Origin: Paramyrothecium sp. XJ0827
Taxonomy: Eukaryota; Ascomycota; Sordariomycetes; Hypocreales; Stachybotryaceae
NCBI GenBank assembly: GCA_020881915.1
Contig: JAJFPB010000004.1
Location: forward strand, 5,146,001 to 5,210,000
DNA: 64,000 nucleotides
Direction: 5' to 3'
The translations under genes were made by a program, and so were the position numbers. Under the pieces are notes generated by a model. That model had not been told where the DNA came from and searched no databases. It saw only the letters and a program-made list of their open reading frames with translations. Shown here one piece after another: positions 1 to 12,835 of this stretch (position 1 is its first letter; the number at the start of each line of letters is the position of its first letter).

Positions 1-2008
1 CGAAAAGAAGGCTTTCTTGTTGAACCAGTCCCACTTGGCTTCGCCACCATTTGAGGTCTATGTCAGTCAACTTCGTCCCAGAGACTGATACCTGTCCATT
101 TCTCAGCCAAAGTACCTGTGTTTTAAATTAGCATTGATCCCGTTCTCAGGATGAAACTCGCTATCAGGGCTTGTGGCTTACCAAAGGATTTGTGACTGGA
201 TCGCCGTTGAATTCATACCACCTTTGTAGAATTGCAACAAGAGTGCTCTTGCCCGACCCCGAGGGACCAACAATGGCAGTGACTTTCCCCGCTGGGATAC
301 GTAGATTGAGGTTGTCGAGAACCTTGATCTCGGGACGAGATGGATATATGAAATTGACATTCTCGAATAAGAGATCGCCGTCCGCAGACACCTGAGGCGG
401 CATGCAGGTGCCATAAGTGGTCTTAGGAGCGTCGATGATGGTGTGGAAAATTGCACAGGCATCGGCGGCTTGGGATGCAGCAGCCACGGGGGCGCTGACC
501 TGACTTATGGAGCTGGCCATGATCATCATGCAGAGCAGTACCCTAAGCAAGCGGAATATGTCAGCGACTTTCACGTAGAAAGAGAACAGATTTCCGATAT
601 ACTCACACAATCAATGACTCCGAGCTCGTAATCATGGTCCCTATGTACATCTGGAATGCTACCCAGAAAGCCAACGCGAACGTGCTATTGGTTGCAATCA
701 GTTAGGCGCTCATCATGCTGCTCTCACTCTGGCTTGTGTTGAGTGCTTCAGTAAGGCACCAGGGACTTACGCATATACACAAAAGAATACTGGAGAATGT
801 GTCAGCTCTGGAGAATGTTCGTTGAAATGCAGCTACAGGAAGGTCACTCACCCAACCCGTGCTGACTCGCAAACAAACGGGCCATTCTCACGCCATTTTG
901 CCGTCCCTTTTCGACTAAAGCTGAGTGTCTGTCAATCATTTTTTGCTCAGCACCACACGCTGCCACCATACGGGCTGACGCGAACGCCTCGGTAGCAACA
1001 GAAGAGGTGCTGACGTTGTTCTCGTGAAGTTCAGACATCTGGATGTTGATGAGAGGCGTGGTGAAGACGTAGACTAAACCAATAGATACTAATCCAACTA
1101 TCGTCGCGCATGTCAGCAGGAAGTTGTCGTGTAAGGCGATGATGAGGGCTGCGATGACGCTCATGATGCTGGTAAAAATCGATGCTAGCTTCTCGGATAT
1201 TCCCATTTGCAAATTACTGGCCGTTATTGTGATGATAGCTGCCGTCTGACCTGGAGGCAGCATGTCCAAAGTCGAAATCGGCATCATGAATAGACTCTCC
1301 AGATACTTTAGTCGAATAGCAGCCGAGATTCTCATGCTTATCGCTCGGAAGCCAAGCTGGCCGTGGTTTAGTAATGATTGACATGTAAGGAGAATATTAG
1401 GACACTGACATTGGAGATGTAATGGAGACATATGCGCGTGAGGAAAAGATACGCAATATACAGACTGAGATGGGTCAGCAGTTGCCCATGTCTCACTCAC
1501 TCCTTGAGTCCAATCATCAAAAACAGGGTGGTCAACTTACACGCATTGATTGACACTACGAATGAACTCTTCCCTCGATTCTTTCGAGTCCTGCTTGAAA
1601 AAATCGGTAAAGTCGCCAACGAGCGTGCCTTGAGGCGTATTAATAACACGATCCAGGAATGTGAGTTTTGTATATTGCGTTGAGGGGCATATATACCAAA
1701 AAGGACCACCATCAAAGGCATCGTCAAGCCCGCACCCAAGGCTGCGATGAACGACACGGATAAAACTAGTTTCTCGAGCCATGATGCATACGTGAAGATG
1801 CGCTACGCAACCGGGTATCAGCGAGATGTCTCTTGGTTCCTGGCGAAATGCATACCATGAAATTGCGAAGGGTCAGGACATGTTTAGGGGAGATGCCTGA
1901 TGGTTTAGACGCCGCCTCTGTGCCTGAACCATCGTGGCCAGACTGTGCATTGGAGCTGTCCATTGCAGCATCTGGTGATGGTCTGCTGGCGATGTGAGGT
2001 CTGAACAA
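1..2008 (-). CDS. ABCB-type multidrug transporter, N-terminal part (runs off left edge)
   Basis: Full-size ABC exporter of the fungal MDR/ABCB class, a membrane pump probably exporting a small molecule. Nine exons can be joined with consistent phases: 1963 (or 2008)-1856, 1802-1697, 1628-1541, 1464-1410, 1356-852, 789-771, 684-607, 542-182 and 115-1. All internal introns are GT-AG, 53-86 nt. About 478 residues lie in the window. The first transmembrane domain is present, followed by nucleotide-binding domain 1 with Walker [10 protein letters not shown] (near 250) and the Q-loop QQE close to the edge. The second half must lie beyond position 1. The ATG at 2008 is first in frame; the one at 1963 (MDSSNAQ) is equally plausible. 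One exon is only 19 nt. Its place beside the FSH hydrolase and HR-PKS suggests product export or self-protection, which is inference. Confidence 0.9.
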
Positions 2009-2753
2009 GCCTTCGGTGAGGGCTGTCTGCGCTGGATTAGGGATGGAATGATCCGAAGCTGTCCAGAACCATTTTCGGTGCTGTGATGCAGGTCCGATCG
2101 AGCGGTGCTAGCGAGTTAGGCGCTTCCGGCTGGTCTCTTCGTTAGTTGTGCACGGCTATGGTGCACAGGCAGTCAAGTTTGGACACGAACTAGTGAAACA
2201 TGGCGCTTCAGCATGGTGCGACTGGCTCGTGGGGCAAACAAAACGAGACGCTCCGTTGATCTCTGGTCCTCTGGGTTTCTTTTCGAAACGCGCAGCAAGC
2301 CTGTCTGTCAACATACGCCAGATGTCTGCTTAACTCGCGTGGCTCAGGGTCTTGGGATCTCAACCGAGCTCCACCCCCACAGCGCTCTGACCGCGGAAAC
2401 TCGGACCGCTTAGGTGGAACACGGGCAGCCGCCAGCCGGAACGATTGTTTCCTCTGCTGCGAGGAGCGTGGAGGTCACTCAGTTTTATTTGATATGCCTG
2501 GCAACTTTGGAACAAGAAAGGAGGCAGACGTAGCTGGGCGTCCCTCATCACAGCACGTAGCAGCTCTTGCGCACGAGACGTGAAAAGAAACAGATGTGTT
2601 CCGTTGCGCAATGAGACAATTATGCGCGCACTTAATTATTGATCCAAATAAGCTATCTTGTTTGACAATGCGCTCAATGATAACGTAGGCTGACCAAACG
2701 CCGTCCAAATGCTTCCAAACACCCCACGTTGGCTCTCACGAACGCCTTCTCCC
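2009..2753. other. Intergenic, transporter to FSH hydrolase
   Basis: No supported gene. This holds the 5' flank of the leftward transporter gene and the 3' flank of the leftward FSH gene. The short ORFs here resemble no family and lack a start-plus-intron context. Confidence 0.5.
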
Positions 2754-3756
2754 TTAGAGGATACCCTCTTCCTGCATATCCTTGATGGCTTCCCGAACAA
2801 CATCTCCCAACTCCTTGATTGTTTCTTTATCGCGGGGCAGGGTGTGGCCCTTTGCGTGATCAAAAAGATATGCCGTGTCCGGGTCACAGACGTTGTACAG
2901 GGCTATCGAGCCGTGGATGTATGGATCCAGAGACCCAACTGCCCTGAGTTAGCCAACAATTTTTCTAAAAGTTTGAGTCGTTGCGCAAGACAAAAAGCTT
3001 CGTAACATACCGATGTGCAAAGTTCTGAGCTCTATCCTCTCATCGCTCTCGTCCGCAAGCACTTGTGCATGTGTTTTTGGGTCAACCGGTGGCCATCCTG
3101 CGAAGAATATGGCGTATTTAAACATGGGCTTCGTTCCGTACTTCTCGCATCTCCGCTGCTCGTGTAGCAGCATGGTCGCGGCGACTGTAGCTCCCTCGGA
3201 ATATCCAATTATGCCATCAAAGGGCCCACGCTTTTCCATGATGTCGGCAATGTACTTGATGGCCCTGTCCGTACTGTGATGTGCCGTGGCGAGGCCCTCC
3301 CTCATCAGCTCCCTCATTGTGTCCTCGACAACCTCGCACTGCGGAAAGTCGCGGATACGTGCCAAGACGTCGTCATCATTCGTCTTTTCGACATCCTTGT
3401 CTGGCTCGATGAAGCGGTAGTGCGGTGGCTGTCCAAAGTAGTCCTCGAAGCCTTCAGGAGGGACGGCTTTACACGGGCCGTGAATGAAGTAAAAGCTTGC
3501 GCTGCCATCATCGGTGAGCTCCTTCAAGATGGGAGCTTCAAATGGAAAGCAAAGTCAGGGAATGTCCTTGTGAAAAGCCTGCTTGGCCTCTACGGCTCAA
3601 GCTGTCGTTGTAAACTCACCTAGCTGAACTTGGAATTTCTGCGATTCACATGTCAGTTGCTGCTTCTTTGACCATTCTCTTAAATCCATACACAGTAGGA
3701 TGCATCATACTCACATCTGCGCTTCCATACGCTCCCGGTAAACACAAAAATCGCAT
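2754..3756 (-). CDS. FSH-family serine hydrolase (LovG-like thioesterase candidate)
   Basis: Alpha/beta hydrolase of the FSH1 family, 256 residues, in four exons: 3756-3715, 3638-3620 (19 nt), 3535-3011 and 2938-2754. The N-terminus MRFLCLPGAYGSAD is the usual opening of FSH proteins found in fungal polyketide clusters. The nucleophile elbow is GYSEG. The probable acid is Asp in VGSLDP, just after the last intron, and the probable base is His in KGHTLPR. Members such as LovG release the product from an HR-PKS that lacks its own thioesterase. The neighbouring PKS has no release domain, so product off-loading (and perhaps hydrolysis of misprimed chains) is the likely role. That is inference from family and position; a detoxifying esterase is an alternative. 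The exon joins give consistent phases and a single stop at 2754. Confidence 0.9.
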
Positions 3757-5007
3757 CGTGGCTATGGTACGGTACAGGCTGAAAAGTGCAATCTTGTCCA
3801 AAGTCAAAACAATTGTTCAAACTGGGCACGTAACTTTTTTTACATCTACGCATGTGAGTTGAGGCCACTCCGTCCCGTAGGACTCTCAGCACAGCACAGG
3901 GAGGTGCACAACCAGTCCGACCGAGCATGAAACGCGCCATGGTAAGCTTCGCAATTCTTGACTAGCGGCCGTGCATGACTTGACCTGGACCTGATACAAA
4001 TAACGTGGCTGGAGGTGGTAAACAGGCTTGAATATTGCATCAGGGATGGAGGCTGATCGGCTCCTTTGTTCTCGGGCCCCATTAGTCCGCAAATTACTGG
4101 CCTTTGGCATTTGATACAGATGAAGGCCGACACGGTTAAGCACCAAGGTTCCAAACTTTGCTCAGGAACAATAGCACTAGTTTAGTGTGCGAAACATGTA
4201 ACGTGCGTTTGAGCACGAGCCCCTGTCCGATATCCTTCGTCCAAGTAGCTGCTACATCAAATAGGTGCTAGATCAAGCCCCAAGAACGCCTGAACTCACG
4301 GTCCGACCGGCAAGCTAGCATCATTGACCGTGCCGTGCTGCAAGTCGAGGAAACCTTGGGATGTGAAGCCAAGCAATAGCTCGCAAATGTTCAAGGCTGC
4401 TGTTTTTCGTACCAGATTGGATCTTCAATCCCAACTCCGATGGAACCTTTTTGTAGCCAAGGAGATTGAAAACCGTCTACGTTGCACGCACCCAATGTAC
4501 ATAGATATGATCTTGACTCGGAAGAATTAGCTAGCATACATCTGGTGCTTCATCTCTCGGGGAGGACCTCCGATCGGCTTTCGCCATCGATTGACCCTGA
4601 CATTGTCAAAGCACAGCTCAATGGCCACCCCATAATTTCTCCTTCCACCGAGCTGCTGGACGATCTTGCATTCCCACCCGGCTATGTTTATAGCCACAGC
4701 CGCTGAAACACTGCGTGACGGCAAGTTATCGCCTCCCACAGTTCTGGTCTCCATTATTCCACTCTTCTACTGCCCCTCAAGTCATGATTTAGGTGAAGGC
4801 TAAAGCAGAAGTATTAAGTAGTCGAACACGACCCTGAAAAGTGCCCCCAGCCGCTCACGCGACCTTATTCCGATTGACCCTATGTTGTACTGAATCTAGT
4901 TCTTCTTCACTGATACCCTTTGAGCTTTTTTGATTCGTTTCCTTGGTTCATTTCCACACTTTTCCTTTCTACTAGATACAACAATCCCAACTTAGGGTTC
5001 TGTCACG
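3757..5007. promoter_or_regulatory. Divergent intergenic region between FSH hydrolase and HR-PKS
   Basis: About 1.25 kb with no supported coding sequence. It contains the start sides of both the leftward FSH gene and the rightward PKS gene, so it should hold both promoters. A pyrimidine-rich stretch (about 4,895-4,975) precedes the PKS start, as is common in fungal promoters. No binding site can be assigned with confidence. Confidence 0.5.
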
Positions 5008-8000
5008 ATGCCGGGCATCAGGCGCAACTCACCCTCCCCATCAGCCTCTTCAGGGTACACCCCGTCAGATACATTCTCCTCCAGGCACTCTCACACTTCA
5101 AGCCTCAGCTCATACACTCCGTCGACAGAGCAGCTCGATTACTTTGATGTAAATGACGCGAGCGAAAGCTCGACGCGCGGAAGTGCCAGCCCTCCTCTCA
5201 ATGGCCTCAACTCCCTTGACGATGGCTCCCTGCCGGACGAGTCATCACCCATCGCCATCATTGGCATGGCTTGCCGCCTGCCAGGAAACGTCTCTAGCCC
5301 TGCGGAGTTCTGGGAACTCTGCTCTCGGGCACGAAGTGGCTACTCCGCGGTGCCGACCAACCGGTTCAACCACGAGGCATACTATCATCCGAATCCAGGA
5401 AAATCTGGCTCGTACCATGCGACTGGAGGTTACTTCTTGCAAGATGACATAGCCGCCTTCGACGCGCCATTCTTTGGCTTGACTGAGAACGAGGCCACGG
5501 CCATGGACCCTCAGCAGCGGCTGCTCCTTGAGTGCACATTCGAAGCCTTGGAAAATGCCGGCATACCCAAACACTCGATTGTAGGACGCGATGTTGGCGT
5601 CTTCATTGGCGGCAGCCTTGCCGAGTATGAGACTCACCTGTCACGCGATAGTGATATCATTGCCATGCATCAAGCGACGGGTGAAATTCCTTGGCCTCAT
5701 TCAACCAACGAACTGGGATACTAACAGAATGTCTCAGGATGCGCGCATGCAATGCAATCGAACAGATTGTCACATTTCTTTGACCTACGTGGTCCCAGTT
5801 TCACAGCCGACACAGCGTGTTCGGCGAGTTCCACAGCTCTTCACCTAGCCTATCAGAGCCTTCGACTAGGAGAGTCAGAGCAAGCCATCGTAGGTGGCTG
5901 TCATCTCAATCTGCTGCCTGACTCGTGGATTTCCTTCTCCTCTTCCAGGTAAGATGATTGTAGCATTATTATGGCCTCTTACTGACCCCGGGACGCAGGC
6001 TGTTATCCGATTCAGGTCGGTCCTATGCTTTTGACAGTCGCGGAACTGGGTTTGGCAGAGGCGAGGGTTGCGGCATCATCATTTTGAAGCCTCTGGTCCG
6101 GGCCATCGCAGACAATGACTCGATCCGGGCAGTGATCCACGGTAGTGCGATTAACCAGGATGGAAAAACCCAAGGCATTACGATGCCCAACGGCTCAGCT
6201 CAAGGTAGGCCAGATTGCCGATCATGCGATTTGCGTAAATCAAGAACATGCACCTCTCCTTTCTGCTCGTTCGGTTTGCGCATCTTAGGGATGCTAATTT
6301 GTTCTCCACGTATAGAAAAGCTCATCAACCAAGTCTATCACAACGCCAGACTTGATCCGAAAGACGTCGGATATGTGGAGTGCCACGGCACCGGAACAGT
6401 GGTTGGTGACCCTATTGAGGCCACCGCGATTCACAACACCCTGGGGCGTGACAGGACCGACCGAAAAGATCCGCTGTTCCTTGGCTCCGTCAAGTCAAAT
6501 ATTGGCCATCTCGAAGCAGCATCTGGAATAGCTGCTGTTATCAAAGCCACGATGATGCTTGAGAGAGGCTTCCTCCTGCCCAACCACGATTTCAAAAAGC
6601 CAAACGAGAAGATCCCTTGGAAAGACTGGAACATGAAGGTCTTGGCTATGCAGCGGCCGTGGCCAACTTCGAAGAAGTACATCTCAGTGAATAACTTTGG
6701 CTTCGGAGGCACAAATGCACATCTCATCCTTGGCAAGGCGCCGTTTCCACCTAAATCAAACAAGGAATCCTGCGAACGGGACATTTCGCAGAAGCCGGGG
6801 CCTTCTCCCAGGAAGCTATTCCTGCTTTCTGCCAACGACAAGCAGTCTTTGGAAGCGGTCATGAAGAAACTGGTCATCTACTTGGAACAACGTCCCGAAA
6901 TATTCCAGATGGAACTCCTCAACAATCTTGCGTACACTCTGGGTCAAAGACGCTCAAGACTCCAGTGGACGGCGGCGATCCCAGCGGCAACTTCATTCGA
7001 TCTCATCGAAGCCATCAACAGCAGCACGTATGCACCGGGCAAAGAGACCGAGCCTTTGAGATTGGGCTTCGTGTTTACCGGACAAGGAGCCCAGTGGTAC
7101 GGGATGGGTCGGGAGCTCTACGATCAATATCCAGTCTATCGACAAGCCATCGATCGCGCCGATGATTGTTTGAAAAGGCTTGGTGCGGACTGGTCGCTTG
7201 TCACAGAGCTGGGAAGAGACGCAAAGACATCCAACGTCTCTGCGGCACACATCAGTCAGCCGTCATGCACGGCCGTCCAGCTTGCACTGACCGAATTGCT
7301 CCGTTCTTGGGGTATCCGCCCAGTGGCTGTGGCCGGACATTCCAGTGGCGAGATTGGAGCGGCTTTCGCAGCCAACATCATTTCATTCGAGGCAGCCATG
7401 TCGATTGCGTATCATCGTGGTCGCCTCATCCCCATCCTCAAGAAGAGGCACCCCGACCTGAAAGGAGCGATGATGGCAGTCGGAGCAAGCTGCGAGGAGA
7501 TCCAGCCAATGATCGACCACCTGACCGAGAGGGAGGTCAGAATTGCCTGCTACAACAGCCCAACCAGCCTGACAATCTCTGGTGACGCGGAGGCTCTGGG
7601 AGAGCTGGAGACTGTTATTGGCGAAACGAAGCCAGAAACTTTCCGTCGACGCCTGCAGGTAGACGTGGCATACCACTCGCATCACATGAATCTTGTAGCG
7701 GAGGATTACCGAGCCTCCATCAAGAACTTGCAGAAGCCTCGTAAAGCATCGCAAGGCGTCCAGTTCTACTCGTCTTTGTACGGGCGTCTGCTCGACGGCT
7801 CGGAGTGCACCGCCAACTACTGGGTGGACAATCTGACCTGTCCCGTCCGCTTCAGCGAGGCCTTGGAGTCCATGATGGAGCCAATTGCCGAATACAAGAC
7901 CGGGGCCAACATGCTCATTGAGCTGGGGCCGCATTCTGCACTCCAGGGACCCATCAGACAGATCCTCAAGGCTGTTGGATCCCATGCGGACAAGCTGCCA

Positions 8001-11000
8001 TACAGTAGTCCACTAGTCCGCTCCAAGGACGCTGTTGCAACAGCCTTGGACCTTGCAGCTTCTCTCATAACCAAGGGTGCTATGCTCCGGATGGACGCCA
8101 TTAACTTCCCCACACCCACCAAGACGGCGCTGTTGACTGATCTGCCACGATACACCTGGAATCATCAAACCCGATACTGGAAGAACTCCCGCCTCTCCCT
8201 GGCTCACAACAAGCGCACGGTAGCGCGGAATGATCTGCTTGGCTTAGAGGCAATTTACTCCAGCCCGCAACAGCCGACTTGGCGGAACGTTATCTGCCTG
8301 GAAGACCTGCCATGGCTCCGTGACCACCGCATCCAGTCCGTCACTGTGTTCCCCATATCTGGCTACATGAGTATGGCGCTTGAAGCGGCTGCCCAGTGGG
8401 CAGCACAGAACAACGAGACGTACGATGGCTTTGAACTTCGGGACGTTTCCGTGAGCAAGCCGCTTGCACTGTCCAACACGAACGTGGAAATCACAACCAC
8501 CCTGACCGGCCAGTCGGGAGCGGTGGCTTCAAAACATTGGAACACTTTCTCCATATCCACGTGGACTGAGTCAGCTGGCTGGACGCACCACTGTAGTGGC
8601 GTGGTAGGAACCTACAAGCAAGACGCAAATGGAGTGGCAGGCTGTGCCCAGCAGCAGGACGAGCAAAGAGCTATGGAGAAGATGAGTGCCGCAGCACAAA
8701 ACCCGGGACTCATTCCTATCAACCCTGATGACATGTATAATTCGCTGTCGGAGCTGGGAGTTGAGTATGGGCCCGCATTTCAAGGCATCACCGAGTGTCA
8801 AGCGAACTCTGCCTCCGCACTGGGCACTGTCTCGGTCTTTGACGTTGCCCAAGATATGCCTCACAAGTTCATGAGCAGTTCCGTCTTCCATCCCACCGTC
8901 ATGGAGTCCATGGTTCAAATGTACTGGGCAATTCTCGCAGCTTCTCAGAAAGATAAGGATACGATATACCTGCCGTCTGCGGTCGACAGGATGAGAGTGC
9001 CTGCATGTGTCAGCAACCTGACCCGTGAGCCAGGCATGCCTCTGAGGATGTACTGCGAGTCTGATTTCGCGACGGCATCGACGGAACCCCGTCCGACAAA
9101 AGCCCGGATCTCAGCAATGGCCAAGGATGGAGACAAAGAAGTAGTCATGGCGCAAATAGAAGGGCTGACTGTGGCTCCCATCCACAGCTGTGAAATCGAC
9201 AAGGAGGGCGACCGGCCTCGAGAGCTCTGCTACAAAGTTGAGTGGGAAGCTGTGGAGAGACAGAGCACTCTTGAAGCGCACAATAGCTTGTCGAGTGAGG
9301 TTGATGATAAACCTTCTCCTGCAACGTCGGTTGCTGAGTTCTCGTCCGACCTTGAAATCCTCATCATTCACGGCGATTCGCTCGCACAACAGCTAGTTGC
9401 AAACAGTCTCGCCCTAGCAGTGGAGAAGGCAACGCTGAAGCTTCCGGACATTGGAATGCTCCACGACGCTGATCCGAAGGGCAAGGTATGCATCATGCTG
9501 ACCGAGATGGGCCAGCCTCTACTACAGGACCTACAAGAGAAAGACTTTGTGGCCCTACAGAGACTTTTTACTACAAGCCAAGGCGTGTTCTGGGTTGTCC
9601 GCGGTGCTTATGAGAAAAGCAATACCCCTGGATCCAGCATGATCAATGGCTTCAGCAGATCAATCCGCTCTGAGACCATGCTGCCAATCGGAACTTTGGA
9701 TCTCGACTGCACAACGGACCTAGACGAACTCGCCGTGGCGGACATCATCTTCGATGCATTCTCTGCATCCTTCAGCGGTAGCCCTTCAGCCTCACGGGAG
9801 CTTGAGTTTATGGAGCGGGGCGGGAAGCTCTTCACACCTCGGGTAGTTGACGATTCTGAGATGAACGAATACGTCCACCAGAAGATTGACTCGAACGGTC
9901 CCGAACGACAGAAGTTCGGGGTTGATGACAGTCTTTGCCTGAGAATGAATGTCTCGGATCCTAAATTCCTTGAACAACCACAATTCTTTGACGATGAGAT
10001 TGTCGAGACGCCGCTACCGGGAGATCAAGTTCAGTTTGCCGTCAAGGCTATCGGAGTCAACAGCGTGGATGTATCACGCGCCCGCGACCGAGACCAGGAT
10101 ACCCCGATCATTGGCGTCGAGGCGGCCGGCATCATCACGAGGATCGGATCCGATGTTACCACCGCCAAGGTTGGTGATCGTGTCGCAGCTCTTACAGTAA
10201 CCCATGGTTCCTTTGCGACGGAAACGCGCGTCGCCGCCTCCAGTCTCATATTCATCCCTGAGACCGTGTCATTCGAGGATGCGGCAACGCTTCCTCTGGC
10301 CTATTGCACGGCCTACTACGCCTTGATCAAGCAGGCACACCTGGAGCAGAGCCAACACCTCCTGATTCACTGCGCAAGCGGAAGCGTGGGCCAAGCAGCC
10401 ATCGCCCTGGCGCAAAATATTGGTGCGGAAGTGTTCGTCACTGTTAGCACGGCTGAGAAGAAACTCAGCCTTGTCAGCAGCTATGGGATTCCAGATGATC
10501 ACGTCCTGTATAGCCGCGATGCGTCGTTCGGCGCTGCAATCCGTAAGATGACCAAGGGCGGCGATGGCATCGATGTCGTACTCAATCTGTCCACAAACCC
10601 AGAAGTACTGCAGGCAAGCTGGGAGTGTCTGGACAGCTTCGGACAGGTTATCAATGTTGTCAATGGGGAAGTGCAAACTGGGACCAGAATGCAGCTTCCC
10701 ATGGGACGGTCGAGAAGCAACCTACAATTCTCAAGTATCGATGTGTTAGCCTTGGCAACGGCGCGACCTCGTTTACTCCATGACATCAGTGCCGAGATAA
10801 GCCGGCTATTGCAAGCTGAAGAAATCCGACCTGTTTCGCCGATCACCGCCATACCCATTTCAGATGTCTCGAAAGCCTTCAAGAGTGTCGTTGACGCAGA
10901 GAGGGGACCCGGCAAGCTAGTTGTTGTTCCCAGAGCCACAGATGAGGTCATGGTAAGTCGTCTGCTTCTCGTAATTAATGTTTGGCGAGAAACCTGTGCT

Positions 11001-12265
11001 AATGGATGCTTTTTCAGGTGATTTCGTCCAAGAGGCAGCGCAATATCCTGCGCGCAGATGCAACCTACTTGCTCGTTGGCGGCACAGGAGGCTTAGGCCG
11101 AAGCATGACCCGTTGGATGGTGTCAAGCGGTGCCCGTAATATTGTTCTTCTCTCAAGAAGCGGCTCGACCACCACAAAAGTTCAAGAGCTCATTGAGGAA
11201 ATGAAGGAAATTGGAGCCACTGTGGTTGTGCACAAGGGAGATATCGCCGACAAGGACTGCGTTGGCGAGTTGTTTTCGTCAGGTCTTACTGGGCTACCAA
11301 TAGTTCGTGGAGTGATTCACGGAGCCATGGTTCTTCGCGTAAGCTTCCACATTCTTTTCGGTCTTCTAGCGACGAACTGTTCGCATAGGAGGCCATTCTT
11401 GATCTACCGGATGCGCTAACTCTTTCATTAGGATGTGTTGTTTGAGAATATGACGTGGCATAACTACAGAAGCGTCGTCGAGTCAAAGGTACAAGGAGCG
11501 TGGAATTTACATCTCGCGCTCCAAGAGCACGACATCCAAGTCGACTTCTTTGTTGGAATTTCGTCTGTATCCGGCATGGTTGGGAACAGGGGCCAGGCTG
11601 CGTACGCTGCAGCCAACACGTTCTTGAATGCCCTTGTCCAGCACCGTGTGGCACAAGGCTTGCCCGGTGTATCCCTCGACCTCACGGCTGTCTCGGATGC
11701 GGGCTACTTGGCTGACATGGGCTCTGAACGTGCAGACGAGGTGGCGCGCAACCTGGGTTCCGATACCATGTGCGAAGCAGAGGTGTTGGCGCTGCTCCGG
11801 GCGGCCATAGAGGGCCGGACTGCAGGTTGCAACCACCACGTGGTTACGGGCGTGCGTATCACGCCGACCATGCGACCATTCTGGACCAACGATGCCAAGT
11901 TCAAGAAGCTAAAGGACGCAGCTGATGAGCGACAGGCTGCAGAGAACGCTGTGGCTGGTGCCGGGACATTGAGCCCCAACGCCGCGCTCAGAGCAGCGAA
12001 GTCGGCTGATGAAGCTGAGACGATCCTCTGCGAGGGCTTAGTTGAGACAATCTCGGCAGTCTTGATGCTCGAGCCAGGAGATCTGGACGTGACGCGAAGC
12101 CTGTCGCATTATCCGCTGGACTCGCTGGTTGCGATCGAGATCCGGAACTTCATAGCGCGTGAGTTCGAGGCGAATATGCAGGTCCTTGAGCTGCTGAGTA
12201 GCGGCAGTATTCAGACTTTGACCAAGGCTGTATTCAAGAAGAGCAAGCTCTGCACCAAGTTTTAG
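5008..12265 (+). CDS. Highly reducing polyketide synthase, KS-AT-DH-ER-KR-ACP
   Basis: Iterative type I PKS of 2,293 residues in six exons: 5008-5680, 5738-5948, 5999-6204, 6316-10952, 11018-11338 and 11432-12265. KS (about 80-505) has Cys252 in DTACSAS, His387 in ECHGTGT and His428 in SNIGHLE. AT has Ser706 in GHSSG. DH has His1034, but the motif reads HxxxS rather than HxxxG, and the second motif has Glu1227 where Asp is usual. ER (about 1590-1905) has an HCASGSVGQAA dinucleotide-binding motif. KR starts near 1926 (GGTGGLG), with Ser2061, Tyr2074 and Asn2078. The C-terminal ACP has Ser2247 in LDSLVAIE. I see no SAM-binding methyltransferase motif between DH and ER, and no thioesterase or reductase after the ACP. 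The product is presumably an unmethylated, reduced chain released in trans by the adjacent FSH hydrolase (inference). An in-frame ATG at 5008 opens a Ser-rich leader before the KS. Confidence 0.96.
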
Positions 12266-12749
12266 ATTTCTAGAGGGGGACACAAATGGCATCACACTTT
12301 AATGATAATTCGATCCGATTTACCCTAGATAGCAGCCTACCCTAGATCTCCCACATGCATCGGCTTGTTAGATTGTTTGCTCTACAGGAAGCTTGAGTCG
12401 CAGTTTTAATGCCTAGATTGCGTAAGAGTCCCAGGGAGACTCTTTCATATGAAACGACTATTGCTTTGAATGTCAATAAGAAAAAATATTCGGGCTCCTC
12501 TTATCATTGATCATTCCACAAGTACCAAGACCCGGTTCACAGCGGACAAGCATGACAGACAATGAACGAAAATTGATATCGCAACCGCCATCTAGTATTC
12601 TGGTTCTGGTTCAAATATCTGACATCCGAATTTTTGAGAATCCCAGCTTCCCCATCTCGCGCTGCAGCAGGGTGCCAATCTCCCCAATTCAGCATTGACG
12701 ATGCTAGCCTTTCTTATTTCAAATTTGGGCCAGCTCCCATACCAAATCA
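12266..12749. other. 3' flank of the PKS
   Basis: Non-coding as far as can be seen. It contains the PKS 3' untranslated region and the upstream flank of the tRNA gene. No ORF has family character. Confidence 0.5.
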
Positions 12750-12820
12750 TCCGGTATGGTGTAGTGGCTAACATCGCTCGCTCTCACCGAGCAGCCCTGG
12801 GTTCGATTCCCAGTACCGGA
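12750..12820 (+). tRNA. tRNA-Glu(CUC): tRNA-Glu (anticodon CUC)
   Basis: A 71-nt cloverleaf. The acceptor arms TCCGGTA and TACCGGA pair over all seven positions. The anticodon stem GCTCG/CGAGC encloses the loop CTCTCAC, giving anticodon CTC. The T arm CTGGG-TTCGATT-CCCAG carries the internal B box. The A box lies in TGGTGTAGTGG. There is no intron. A run of five T at 12830-12834 just downstream is a fitting RNA polymerase III terminator. The gene sits between the PKS and the monooxygenase. Confidence 0.95.
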
Positions 12821-12827
12821 GAATTAT

Positions 12828-12835
12828 TCTTTTTG
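12828..12835 (+). terminator. Pol III oligo-T terminator of the tRNA
   Basis: Five consecutive T residues on the RNA-like strand, about ten bases after the tRNA 3' end, which is the standard pol III stop signal. Confidence 0.7.

Noticed and set aside
9200..9900. C-methyltransferase domain between DH and ER of the PKS
   Set aside because: No glycine-rich SAM-binding motif is visible, and the spacing fits only the structural pseudo-KR region.
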